Shown: positions 1 to 5,482, counted from the stretch's first letter. The stretch is DNA of 5,482 bases from an archaeon (GCA_021822995.1 JAKAPN010000083.1:1-5482), one strand, 5' to 3'. Notes: generated by a model not told the origin, from the letters alone. Numbers and translations are program-made.

Positions 1-2289
1 AAGGTCGAGAAGTACACCCTCTCCGAGGGGTACGCCATGGGGCCGACGCTGCAGGCCCTGGTCCCCAAGGGGACGCCGAGCTACGTCGAGCACGGGGAGA
101 ACTACGTTGAGAGGATAATGCGCGCGCTCTATCACTTCAAGCAGTGCGCGCTCATCGGTCCGTCGGGGACCGGGAAGAGCATCGGGGAAGATGAAGAGGT
201 TCTGGTCACGATGAACGGGCGCCACGTCCTCAGTTCCATTGGGTCGCTCTTCGAAGGGTTGCAGCTGTCCAACGCCACCCTCCAGACGCCGGATGGATGG
301 GAGAGCATCCTCCTAGAGGACACCGACCTTCTTGTACCGTCGTTCAGTCATTCCGACGCACAGATTTCGTGGCAAAGAGCCGCTGCCGTGGCTCGGCACC
401 GGCACGCCGGCAAGGTGCTCAAAGTGTCCACAAGTTCCGGCAGGGAACTTATCGCCACCCCTCAACACTCTTTTGTGACCAGCGGAGGGACCATCCCGCT
501 TGGTAAGGTCAAGCCGGGCCTCAAGGTTCCCATCGCCAGGCACTTGCCATCCGCGCCCGTTCCCAAAGTGGACGAGGTCGACCTCTCGGAGTATCTTTCG
601 GCACCCGCGGCCGCAGGGACACGTGTCTATGCGAATGGCGGCGCGATCGCTAACCAAATATCTGCGCCGCTCAAGATTAAGCTGACGGGTGAAGGTTCAT
701 GGTTCTTCGGCTTCTTCGTAGCCGAGGGGTACGTTGGTGATGGATTCGCTTCCATAACCAATACTGACAAGGCTATGGTCGACCGATGCATCGCCTACGC
801 TTCTTCTCTGGGTCTTTCAGTGAGTACGCGTGTTCAAAGGGGAGTGCACGAGGTGCTGGTGTACAGCAAAGCGTTTGTCGAGTTCTTAGAGGGGGCGACC
901 CTTTCAGAGAAAGAAGGGAGAGGAAAGGGTTCCGGTGCGCGCTTCAAGAAAGTGCCGAGCTTCGTCTTAGGTGCCAGTGCAAGTAACAAGATTGCCTTCC
1001 TGCGAGGGTACTTTGAGGGAGACGGGTGGACCGAAGACACGTCGGGCGTGCTTTTTGGGACTTCAAGCAGGGAACTCGCGAACGGGCTTGCTCACCTGCT
1101 TTCCAGTCTGGGGGCTTTTCCCTCCTTACACATCAAGCAGACCGCGAAGGCACCAAGCTATCACCTTGTCGTCTCTTGGGCTGACGCACGCCGGCTGGGA
1201 CTTGCTGAAGGATTGGGCGCAGAAAGGCCAGGGTTGGGGACTCACATTGAGAAAGTTCAGGTCACTCGGGAACTCTTGCAACTTGCTAAGAGGGCGTACG
1301 CACGCCTGCCCAAGGAAAGGAGAAACAGGAGCTTCCACAAGCACACAGTTGACTACCTTTACAGGTCAAACGAGCAGATCGGGATGTCCACCCTGAGAAG
1401 GATAGCTAAAGACCTTGAATCAGGCGAACTGATGGAAGTCGCAGAGAGCAACGTCCTTTGGGACAAAATTGTTTCGGTCACGGAGGTAGACTACGACGGA
1501 TGGGTGTACGACTTCGAAGTGCCGGGGACTGAGACCTTTGTTGCGGGACTTGGCGGCATGGTAACTCACAACACGCACATCACCTATCTGGTCGCAGAGC
1601 TGGCAGGGCTCCCGCTCTGGGAGATCAACTGCGGGCTGCAGACGTCGGTCTACGACCTCTTCGGCAGGTTCGTGGGCCTCGGCAAGGAGAACTGGGTCGA
1701 CGGGCAGATCGTGTCGTGGTGCAGGTACGGCGGCATCCTCTACCTCGACGAGGCGAACATGATGAAGCAGGACATCGCCACCAGGCTCAACCCCATACTC
1801 GACACTAGGGGCCACATGGTCCTCAACGAGAGGGACAACGAGGTCATCCCCAGGCACCCCAACGGGTACGTGATAATCAGCATGAACCCCTACTCCGCCG
1901 AGTTCGCGGGGACGAAGCCCCTCAACGCCGCGTTCAGGAGGAGGATGACCGTCTGGATCGACTTCGACTACCTGAGCGTCGGGAGCAAGATCGCCCCGGA
2001 CGAGGTGGAGATGATAGCCAAGAGGGCGAAGATAGACAGCCCCGTGGCCGAGAAGCTTGTCCGGGTGGCGGCCGAGATACGCAGGCAGTACAAGTCCGGG
2101 GACCTCCCATACGCCCCCTCGGTGGGCGACCTGGTGAACTGGGGGACCCTGGTCGCCGACGGGCTCACCCCGGCCGTGGCCGCAGAGGAGACGATCATCG
2201 CGCTCACCGCCGACGACCCCGAGGTCCAGAACAACGTCCGCCGGGTCGTCAGGATGGTCGTGGGCGACGCGAAGCCTGAGGCCAGATGA
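1..2289 (+). CDS. MoxR-class AAA+ ATPase (NorQ/CbbQ-like) interrupted by an intein; 5' end probably outside window
   Basis: AAA+ ATPase of the MoxR/NorQ/CbbQ group (AAA_5 type), which works with VWA-domain partners to remodel or activate client enzymes, presumably in the cytoplasm. Residues are numbered from the ATG at 37. The split Walker A is GPSGTGK (41-47), then a 465-residue intein (48-512), then THITYL; joining the exteins gives GPSGTGKT. Walker B is GGILYLDEAN (565-574, with D571 and E572). Sensor 1 is VIISMNPY (612-619, N617). An arginine-rich stretch at 634-636 (FRRRM) is a likely arginine finger. The spliced protein would be at least 285 aa, normal for NorQ/CbbQ. The frame stays open to base 1, and all twelve codons before the ATG end in G or C, so coding probably continues upstream. 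However, GAGGGG at 25-30 is an acceptable ribosome site for the ATG at 37. The stop overlaps the next start (ATGA), implying coupling with the VWA gene. The family is clear; the client is unknown. Confidence 0.93.
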   Translation, partial: KVEKYTLSEGYAMGPTLQALVPKGTPSYVEHGENYVERIMRALYHFKQCALIGPSGTGKSIGEDEEVLVTMNGRHVLSSIGSLFEGLQLSNATLQTPDGWESILLEDTDLLVPSFSHSDAQISWQRAAAVARHRHAGKVLKVSTSSGRELIATPQHSFVTSGGTIPLGKVKPGLKVPIARHLPSAPVPKVDEVDLSEYLSAPAAAGTRVYANGGAIANQISAPLKIKLTGEGSWFFGFFVAEGYVGDGFASITNTDKAMVDRCIAYASSLGLSVSTRVQRGVHEVLVYSKAFVEFLEGATLSEKEGRGKGSGARFKKVPSFVLGASASNKIAFLRGYFEGDGWTEDTSGVLFGTSSRELANGLAHLLSSLGAFPSLHIKQTAKAPSYHLVVSWADARRLGLAEGLGAERPGLGTHIEKVQVTRELLQLAKRAYARLPKERRNRSFHKHTVDYLYRSNEQIGMSTLRRIAKDLESGELMEVAESNVLWDKIVSVTEVDYDGWVYDFEVPGTETFVAGLGGMVTHNTHITYLVAELAGLPLWEINCGLQTSVYDLFGRFVGLGKENWVDGQIVSWCRYGGILYLDEANMMKQDIATRLNPILDTRGHMVLNERDNEVIPRHPNGYVIISMNPYSAEFAGTKPLNAAFRRRMTVWIDFDYLSVGSKIAPDEVEMIAKRAKIDSPVAEKLVRVAAEIRRQYKSGDLPYAPSVGDLVNWGTLVADGLTPAVAAEETIIALTADDPEVQNNVRRVVRMVVGDAKPEAR
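178..1572 (+). other. Intein (465 aa) inserted in the Walker A P-loop, with LAGLIDADG homing endonuclease
   Basis: Self-splicing protein insert inside the ATPase, in frame between Lys47 and Thr513 of the precursor. The N-terminal residue is Ser48 (intein Ser1), followed by IGEDEEVLV, a usual block A pattern. Block B is ATPQHSFVT with T141 and H144 (TxxH). Block F is VYDFEVPGTETFVAG (490-504). Block G is GGMVTHN, ending in His511-Asn512, and the +1 extein residue is Thr513. This is a class 1 layout with a Ser/Thr pair in place of the commoner Cys, and all expected catalytic residues are present. Two dodecapeptide motifs mark a homing endonuclease in the middle. Base composition differs from the host gene: by hand count, 1321-1380 has 28 of 60 G+C and 721-780 has 31 of 60, against 39 of 60 at 1681-1740 in the extein. 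Recent or separate acquisition is an inference from that contrast. Confidence 0.95.
700..1029 (+). other. LAGLIDADG (DOD) homing endonuclease motif pair within the intein
   Basis: The two LAGLIDADG helices are WFFGFFVAEGYV (residues 222-233 of the precursor, acidic residue E230) and FLRGYFEGDGWT (321-332, acidic residue D329). Between them lies KKVPSFVLG (304-312), which fits block D. In this family the acidic residue closing each motif binds the catalytic metal, and both are kept, so the nuclease may still be active and able to home into intein-free alleles. About 110 residues (380-490) separate the nuclease from the C-terminal splicing block, and their function is not clear from motifs. The natural target would be the joined P-loop sequence of an empty allele. 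Confidence 0.88.
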
Positions 2290-3968
2290 ACATCCTAGAG
2301 TATGCCTGGTCGACATTCTCGAGCATCTCCGGCGCCGACCAGAGCAAGTTCCGCCTGATACTCAGCGAGACCGCGGCCAGGCCCTCCGTCGGCCTGGACG
2401 GGGAAGGGTTCGTGGCGAAGCTCCCAGTCCCCCGGAAGGAGAAGGAGGGGGTCCTCTCGGTCCAGGGCCTCTTTGCGGACGCGGACGACCAGGGGTGGGC
2501 GATGCTCTGGCGGCTCTTCAGGGCCTCGCTATACCACGCAGCCTTCCACATCTCGTACGGTAACCTCGCTCCCCTGGCGAAATGGGGGAAGGGGAAGGAG
2601 AGGTTCCCCGCTGTCTTCACCATCTCGCTTCTGGAGGACTACCGCATCACCCTGGTGGCCCGCGAGAAGTGGCCGGGGGCGATGAAAGACGTCGCCTACG
2701 CCAACGCCATCGGGGCGCTGAGGATGCCCGACCTGGACGAAACGGAGAGCAGGGGGCTGAGGACAGCGTCGAAGCTGCTCCTCTCGCTCTGGGGAGTTCG
2801 TCAGGCGAAGGGGGGGAGAGCTGACGAGGATCAGGCGATACTGGCCGTCACGGAGAAGGTCCGCGGCATGGTGGAGAACTCGGCCCAGGATCCGACGAAC
2901 CCGCTGCTGGTCAAGGCCGCCGATCTGGTCTACAAGCACTTCGACAAGCTGGTCCTCCCGCAGATCCCGGCCTTCCCCCACACCGAGGCCCACTCGGGGG
3001 ATTCGCTCTTTGGGCCCCACCTCGAGGCGGCGAAGGGAAAAGAGGCGTCCTTGCTCGCAGGGGGGCTGACCGCCATCGGGGTCGAGGCGGACACCGACAT
3101 AACGGATGAACCCGAGTTCAAGGACACTTACAACGCGCTGCAGGACCTCTACGCGAAGAGGCAGAAGGTAATGGAGTACTACTCCAAGCTGCTCGCGAAC
3201 ACGAGGCTGAACGGCGTCACCTTCCCCGACGGCGACTACTCGGCGTTCCTGAGGGCGAGGGCCGAGCTGGCGGGCCCCATCAGGAACATCAAGAACCAAC
3301 TCCTCGCGGTGAAGAACATGACCGACGAGGAGCCGGGAAAACTGAGCGGGCAGGTCGATATGCCCATGGCCATGCAGGTGCTGGCGTCGGGGTCGCAGCG
3401 GTCTGACGTCTTCACCAGGGAGGAGGCGCTGCTCAAGGACGAGGCCTGGGCCATCCTCGTGGACGCGAGCAAGAGCGTCCTGTCCGATTCGATGAAGATA
3501 CGCGGGATAGCCACCTGCCTCGCCGAGGTGGCCAGCACGGTCATGCGGGAAAGGAGCAGATGGGGGCTCTACGGGTTCAACGACACGCTCCAAGTGGTCA
3601 AGGACTTCGACGAGGGCTACTCGATGGAGGCGAAGTCGAGGGTCGGAGGGCTCGCGCAGCAGGGGGGGACCTACCTCCCTGACGCCCTGGAGGTCGCTTC
3701 CAGGGCGCTCAACTCGAGGCCGGTAGAGAGCAAGTACATGGTGGTGGTCTCCGACTGCAGGCCCACCGGCTACGCCGGCATCGAGGACGAGCTCATCGAG
3801 CGGATCAAGGACGTGGACAAGAAAGGCATCATGCTCATCGGGATCGGCGTCCAGGTCCCGGAGGTCAAGAAGTACTTCAAGGTCAACTCGGTCCTGAGCA
3901 CCCCCTACGAGATGATGAAGTTCTTCACCCGTGCGTACATGGAGTTCTCTGGTGTGGCCCAGTCGTGA
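2286..3968 (+). CDS. VWA-domain protein with MIDAS site, NorD/CbbO-like partner of the MoxR ATPase
   Basis: A 560-aa protein predicted to be the VWA partner of the ATPase. The C-terminal von Willebrand A domain runs from about residue 385 to 550. Its metal-ion-dependent adhesion site is complete: DASKS (D393, S395, S397), T462 in GGTYLPDAL, and D490 in VVSDCRPTG. The N-terminal half includes ISLLEDYRITLV (113-124), resembling the LEDxRIE motif of NorD/CbbO/CobT-type proteins. A charged helical stretch occupies roughly 275-345. There is no signal peptide or membrane segment, so it is cytoplasmic. The ATG overlaps the ATPase stop by four bases (ATGA), and TGAGG at 2277-2281 is a fair ribosome site. 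Known relatives pair with NorQ or CbbQ to activate nitric oxide reductase or Rubisco; no such client gene is in view, so the specific role is open. Confidence 0.88.
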   Translation: MNILEYAWSTFSSISGADQSKFRLILSETAARPSVGLDGEGFVAKLPVPRKEKEGVLSVQGLFADADDQGWAMLWRLFRASLYHAAFHISYGNLAPLAKWGKGKERFPAVFTISLLEDYRITLVAREKWPGAMKDVAYANAIGALRMPDLDETESRGLRTASKLLLSLWGVRQAKGGRADEDQAILAVTEKVRGMVENSAQDPTNPLLVKAADLVYKHFDKLVLPQIPAFPHTEAHSGDSLFGPHLEAAKGKEASLLAGGLTAIGVEADTDITDEPEFKDTYNALQDLYAKRQKVMEYYSKLLANTRLNGVTFPDGDYSAFLRARAELAGPIRNIKNQLLAVKNMTDEEPGKLSGQVDMPMAMQVLASGSQRSDVFTREEALLKDEAWAILVDASKSVLSDSMKIRGIATCLAEVASTVMRERSRWGLYGFNDTLQVVKDFDEGYSMEAKSRVGGLAQQGGTYLPDALEVASRALNSRPVESKYMVVVSDCRPTGYAGIEDELIERIKDVDKKGIMLIGIGVQVPEVKKYFKVNSVLSTPYEMMKFFTRAYMEFSGVAQS

Positions 3969-3984
3969 CCCCGGATTTCGGGGT
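3968..3984 (+). terminator. Weak GC hairpin after the VWA gene
   Basis: ACCCCG and CGGGGT form a six-pair stem with a five-base loop, starting at the last base of the VWA stop codon. No T-tract follows directly. A pyrimidine- and T-rich stretch lies further on (about 4033-4052, ATTTTC then ATTCCCTCTG). Archaeal termination depends mostly on T-rich tracts, so the hairpin may only stabilise the mRNA 3' end. This is weak evidence for the end of the operon. Confidence 0.22.
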
Positions 3985-4069
3985 GAGGGGCTTGGGCGCG
4001 AATTCGCATGAGGGCACGTTGACGGGCTTCATGCATTTTCACATTCCCTCTGTATGGATTGGTGCTTCA

Positions 4070-4084
4070 CAAACCTATTATTGG
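4070..4084 (+). promoter_or_regulatory. Archaeal BRE/TATA promoter placed for a near-leaderless transcript
   Basis: In the AT-richer gap between operons, CAAACC (purine-containing, BRE-like) precedes CTATTATT (about 4075-4082). The TATA centre lies 26-28 bases before the ATG at 4106, the usual TATA-to-transcription-start distance in archaea, so the mRNA would begin at or within a few bases of the start codon. No purine-rich ribosome site is seen in the few bases before the ATG, which agrees with leaderless translation. It separates the two small genes from the ATPase/VWA operon. No operator repeat was seen. Confidence 0.6.
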
Positions 4085-4105
4085 CAGAAGAGCATGTTAT
4101 GCTAA

Positions 4106-4657
4106 ATGCCAGCGTCACAGGAAGCAAAGGAGAAAGAAAAGGAGAAAGTAATCGATGAAGCTACACCAACTGACCCGCAGGCGCTCATCCACGCGATGCG
4201 AGAGATCCAGAGCGACGCGGCCCAGCTTTCGGAGATAGAGGAGTTGGAATACTCTCAGACGATGAAGCTTGTAGAGTCCATGAAGGTAATCCAGTCAGGG
4301 CTCGGGACGGCGATCTCGATCCGCCCGATGGCGCTCGGAGAGCCCCTCAACCACGTCAAGCAGGCGATCATAGGCGCGGACGCGGTCATCATCGGGCTGG
4401 ACGCTGACGGGAAGCCGTTCTCAAAGCCGCTGTCCGACCTCAGGCCCGTCGACATCCTCAACGTCGTCCAGGAGTGGGCGCCGAAGCTGAGGGTGAAGAT
4501 AACCGAGAGGAAGAAGGGGGCGGAGGAGCGGCTTTACCTGGTGGAGAAGATACTCCGCGAGTTCAAGGAAGGGAACTCGCCCGTCAAGGACTCCCGGAAG
4601 CAGTTCTACGACTCGGCAGAGTCGGACCTGGTCAAGGACTCTCTGGACAAGGAGTAG
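4106..4657 (+). CDS. Unrecognised 183-aa charged, partly coiled-coil protein
   Basis: Family not recognised. The N-terminus (about 1-20) is a low-complexity run rich in Glu and Lys, coded by A-rich codons, as is common at the 5' end of leaderless mRNAs. Residues 25-62 look helical and acidic (MREIQSDAAQLSEIEELEY and on). Residues 84-105 look like a small beta/turn unit (AIIGADAVIIGLDADGKPF). Residues 113-157 are amphipathic, with a strongly charged helix around KITERKKGAEERLYLVEKIL that could form a coiled coil. There is no signal peptide or membrane helix. The start is fixed by an in-frame TAA directly before the ATG and by the promoter distance. Ten bases separate it from the next gene, so the two are probably co-transcribed. 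Proximity to the ATPase/VWA pair hints at an adaptor or client role, which is inference only. Confidence 0.85.
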   Translation: MPASQEAKEKEKEKVIDEATPTDPQALIHAMREIQSDAAQLSEIEELEYSQTMKLVESMKVIQSGLGTAISIRPMALGEPLNHVKQAIIGADAVIIGLDADGKPFSKPLSDLRPVDILNVVQEWAPKLRVKITERKKGAEERLYLVEKILREFKEGNSPVKDSRKQFYDSAESDLVKDSLDKE

Positions 4658-4659
4658 CC

Positions 4660-4663
4660 GGTG
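4660..4663 (+). promoter_or_regulatory. GGTG ribosome-binding site for the 163-aa gene
   Basis: GGTG lies four bases before the ATG at 4668 and matches the archaeal anti-Shine-Dalgarno pairing (GGAGGTGATC-type). It supports the ATG at 4668 as the start and, with the ten-base gap to the preceding stop, translation from the same mRNA as the upstream gene. Confidence 0.45.
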
Positions 4664-4667
4664 GCGG

Positions 4668-5159
4668 ATGATCCGGGACAACTTAGAGCTCAACTCCGGA
4701 CTCGTGAAGTTCAGGGGCAAGGAGAGCGTAGTCGCGTACCTTGAGACCCTCCTGCAGTATTACAAGGCGAGGCAGGAGGAGTACGGACACCAGCTCGGCG
4801 AGCAGCTGAGGAGCGCGCCTGGCGCCCCTCCCCCGAAGGAGAAGAAGGAAGACTCGAAGAAGGACAAAGGAGCCCAGGTGCCGCGGGGTTGGGCGAAGGT
4901 AGGCACTCTCCCAGTGAATTCCTCAGACCCGCAGGGGGCTCTCGCACAGGTGACCCTCAGGATCGTGGACGACTACAAGTCCCGGGTGGAGCGGGTGTCT
5001 GACGCCCTGAAGTCGTTCCAGGACGTGGACACGCTGAGCCAGCAGGGGACGAAGTCGTACACCCTGTTCGTCTTCAAGGGGGTGCCTGAAGGCGTAATAG
5101 TCGAAGGGATGGCAAAGCACGAGGTCTTCGCTTTCACCGCGAGGTTCAGGGCCGTCTAG
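4668..5159 (+). CDS. Unrecognised 163-aa two-part protein with a Lys/Glu-rich linker
   Basis: Family not recognised. The N-terminal part (about 15-50) is a predicted helix rich in Tyr, Gln and Glu (VAYLETLLQYYKARQEEY). It is followed by a flexible Pro/Lys/Glu linker (about 50-70, GAPPPKEKKEDSKKDKGAQ). The C-terminal part (about 75-163) begins WAKVGTLPV, has a helix around DDYKSRVERVSDALKSF, and ends in strand-like segments (SYTLFVFKGVP, HEVFAFTARFRAV). No catalytic motif, signal peptide or membrane helix is seen. It shares its high-GC codon style with the upstream gene and follows it by ten bases, so both are likely parts of one complex or pathway. The stop TAG is overlapped by the stop of the converging minus-strand gene. 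Confidence 0.83.
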   Translation: MIRDNLELNSGLVKFRGKESVVAYLETLLQYYKARQEEYGHQLGEQLRSAPGAPPPKEKKEDSKKDKGAQVPRGWAKVGTLPVNSSDPQGALAQVTLRIVDDYKSRVERVSDALKSFQDVDTLSQQGTKSYTLFVFKGVPEGVIVEGMAKHEVFAFTARFRAV

Positions 5160-5374
5160 TCGCCTTTACCCCTCCTGGGCCCGGAGGGGCGCCTGTTCAA
5201 CGTCCTTCGCGCGGCTTGGGCAAAGCCCTTGGCGTCACGTACGACACGCTCCGCGCTTTCAGCAGAGAAGGTCAGGGCATAATCGGCTTCTTCCCTGAGG
5301 TTCACGGCGTGCTTGCCAAGACTCGCTTTGGTGATCTTCCTGTCGCCCACGAGGCGCCTGAAGATTGCGCTCAT
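5156..5374 (-). CDS. HEPN-like protein, C-terminal half only (72 aa), partner of an MNT nucleotidyltransferase
   Basis: A short protein whose sequence fits the second half of a HEPN domain. MSAIFRRLVGDRKITKASLG resembles the F..FV..G.I.KxLG segment, LREEADY the conserved R..ADY segment, and SAESAERVVRDAKGFAQAA the S.EEA....A..F helix. Typical HEPN partners of MNT proteins are about 120-140 aa, and their first helices, with the AYYAMFHAA-like region that carries Arg/His residues, have no counterpart here. I chose the ATG at 5374 because it overlaps the upstream stop as ATGA; a GTG at 5389 would add five residues. The gene may be a decayed or truncated antitoxin/toxin partner, or a natural short form. 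The last ten or so residues are basic and low-complexity (RRPSGPRRGKGD). Its stop shares CTAG with the converging gene. Confidence 0.62.
   Translation of the reverse strand: MSAIFRRLVGDRKITKASLGKHAVNLREEADYALTFSAESAERVVRDAKGFAQAARRTLNRRPSGPRRGKGD
5169..5189. terminator. Perfect 7-bp GC inverted repeat near the convergent gene ends
   Basis: CCCCTCC and GGAGGGG form a perfect seven-pair stem around a seven-base loop, just past the end of the plus-strand 163-aa gene and inside the last codons of the minus-strand HEPN-like gene. No T-tract follows on either strand, so a classic terminator is not shown. As the genes converge with no spacer, it could act as a 3' stabiliser or transcription block for the plus-strand mRNA. 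The repeat also simply encodes part of the basic Pro/Arg/Gly tail of the minus-strand protein, so it may be coincidental. Confidence 0.3.
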
Positions 5375-5482
5375 TCTCCCTTCTGCCACAGGACGATACC
5401 TCTCGCCGCCTGTTCATAGAACGCCGGGTCCTCCTTTTTTAGGCCGCTGAATTCCAGCTGGCTCAACACCACGGGAGCAATG
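5371..5482 (-). CDS. C-terminal end of a minimal nucleotidyltransferase (MNT-like), partial
   Basis: The last 36 residues of a gene entering from beyond the right edge. The sequence VVLSQLEFSGLKKEDPAFYE followed by QAARGIVLWQKGE fits the C-terminus of small MNT-domain nucleotidyltransferases, which commonly end in an ExLxxxDPxFYxxxxxxGIVLYxK pattern. The catalytic GSxxxG/DxD region would lie outside the window and cannot be checked. The stop overlaps the ATG of the HEPN-like gene (ATGA), the arrangement seen in two-gene MNT/HEPN toxin-antitoxin-like units. The assignment rests on this tail and on the neighbour, so it is moderate. Confidence 0.6.
   Translation of the reverse strand, partial: IAPVVLSQLEFSGLKKEDPAFYEQAARGIVLWQKGE

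Noticed and set aside
37..39. ATG at 37 as the certain start of the ATPase, with GAGGGG at 25-30
   Set aside because: Possible, but the frame is open to base 1 and all twelve preceding codons end in G or C, typical of this genome's coding style, so I treat the gene as extending upstream.
1420..2316. Long minus-strand open frame (298 aa) opposite the ATPase C-extein
   Set aside because: It is rich in His, Arg, Pro, Val and Gly with no recognisable motif, as expected for the antisense of a high-GC gene, and the plus strand has clear AAA+ motifs here.
2529..3593. Long minus-strand open frame (354 aa) opposite the VWA gene
   Set aside because: Antisense shadow produced by G/C-ending codons; no family motif, while the plus-strand frame shows LEDYR and MIDAS motifs.
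4094..4105. Upstream in-frame ATG for the 183-aa gene
   Set aside because: The ATG at 4094 is followed after two codons by TAA at 4103-4105, directly before the chosen start.
1..5159. Gas-vesicle (GvpN) identity for the AAA+ ATPase
   Set aside because: GvpN is in the same ATPase group, but no GvpA/GvpF/GvpO-like protein is nearby, and a VWA partner with MIDAS points to the NorQ/NorD or CbbQ/CbbO type.
5216..5419. Plus-strand 67-aa open frame at the right edge
   Set aside because: It lies opposite the HEPN-like and MNT-like minus-strand genes, has no motif and no promoter or ribosome site.
1..5482. CRISPR array, tRNA/rRNA genes, insertion-sequence ends or attachment sites
   Set aside because: No regular spaced repeats, cloverleaf-like segment, transposase motif or terminal inverted repeat pair was seen by eye; the intein is the only mobile element.

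Overview
The window looks like a chromosomal segment of a GC-rich archaeon. The support is AGG-rich arginine codon use, an ATGA-overlapping gene pair, a TATA-type promoter positioned for a nearly leaderless transcript, and an MNT/HEPN-type nucleotidyltransferase pair at the right edge. The lineage cannot be fixed from the sequence. A Thermoproteota/Nitrososphaeria-like or Bathyarchaeia-like organism is my guess, and it is only a guess.

Left block (1-3968, + strand): a two-gene operon. The first gene is a MoxR-class AAA+ ATPase of the NorQ/CbbQ type, with its 5' end probably outside the window. Its Walker A motif is interrupted by a 465-residue intein (178-1572) that carries a LAGLIDADG homing endonuclease. 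Removing the intein restores a perfect P-loop, GPSGTGKT, so the ATPase should be inactive until protein splicing occurs. The second gene overlaps the first by 4 bases (ATGA) and encodes a 560-residue NorD/CbbO-like protein with a C-terminal von Willebrand A domain and an intact MIDAS metal site. Such ATPase/VWA pairs act as chaperone-like machines that remodel or activate a client enzyme. No client such as nitric oxide reductase or Rubisco is visible here.

Middle (3969-4105): a 137-base, AT-richer intergenic region. It holds a weak GC hairpin just after the VWA stop and a convincing archaeal promoter placed for a start at or next to the ATG of the following gene.

Right block (4106-5159, + strand): two small, closely spaced genes of unrecognised family (183 and 163 aa), both charged and partly helical or coiled-coil. 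They probably form a second transcript. Their position next to the ATPase/VWA pair suggests, but does not show, a shared role.

Right edge (5156-5482, - strand): the end of a minimal nucleotidyltransferase (MNT-like), overlapping by ATGA a 72-residue HEPN-like protein that matches only the C-terminal half of that domain. This unit converges on the + strand operon so tightly that both final stop codons share one CTAG.

Most notable points: the intein sitting exactly between K and T of the P-loop with Ser1 and Thr+1 nucleophiles, the half-length HEPN-like partner, and the two unrecognised genes beside the ATPase/VWA operon.
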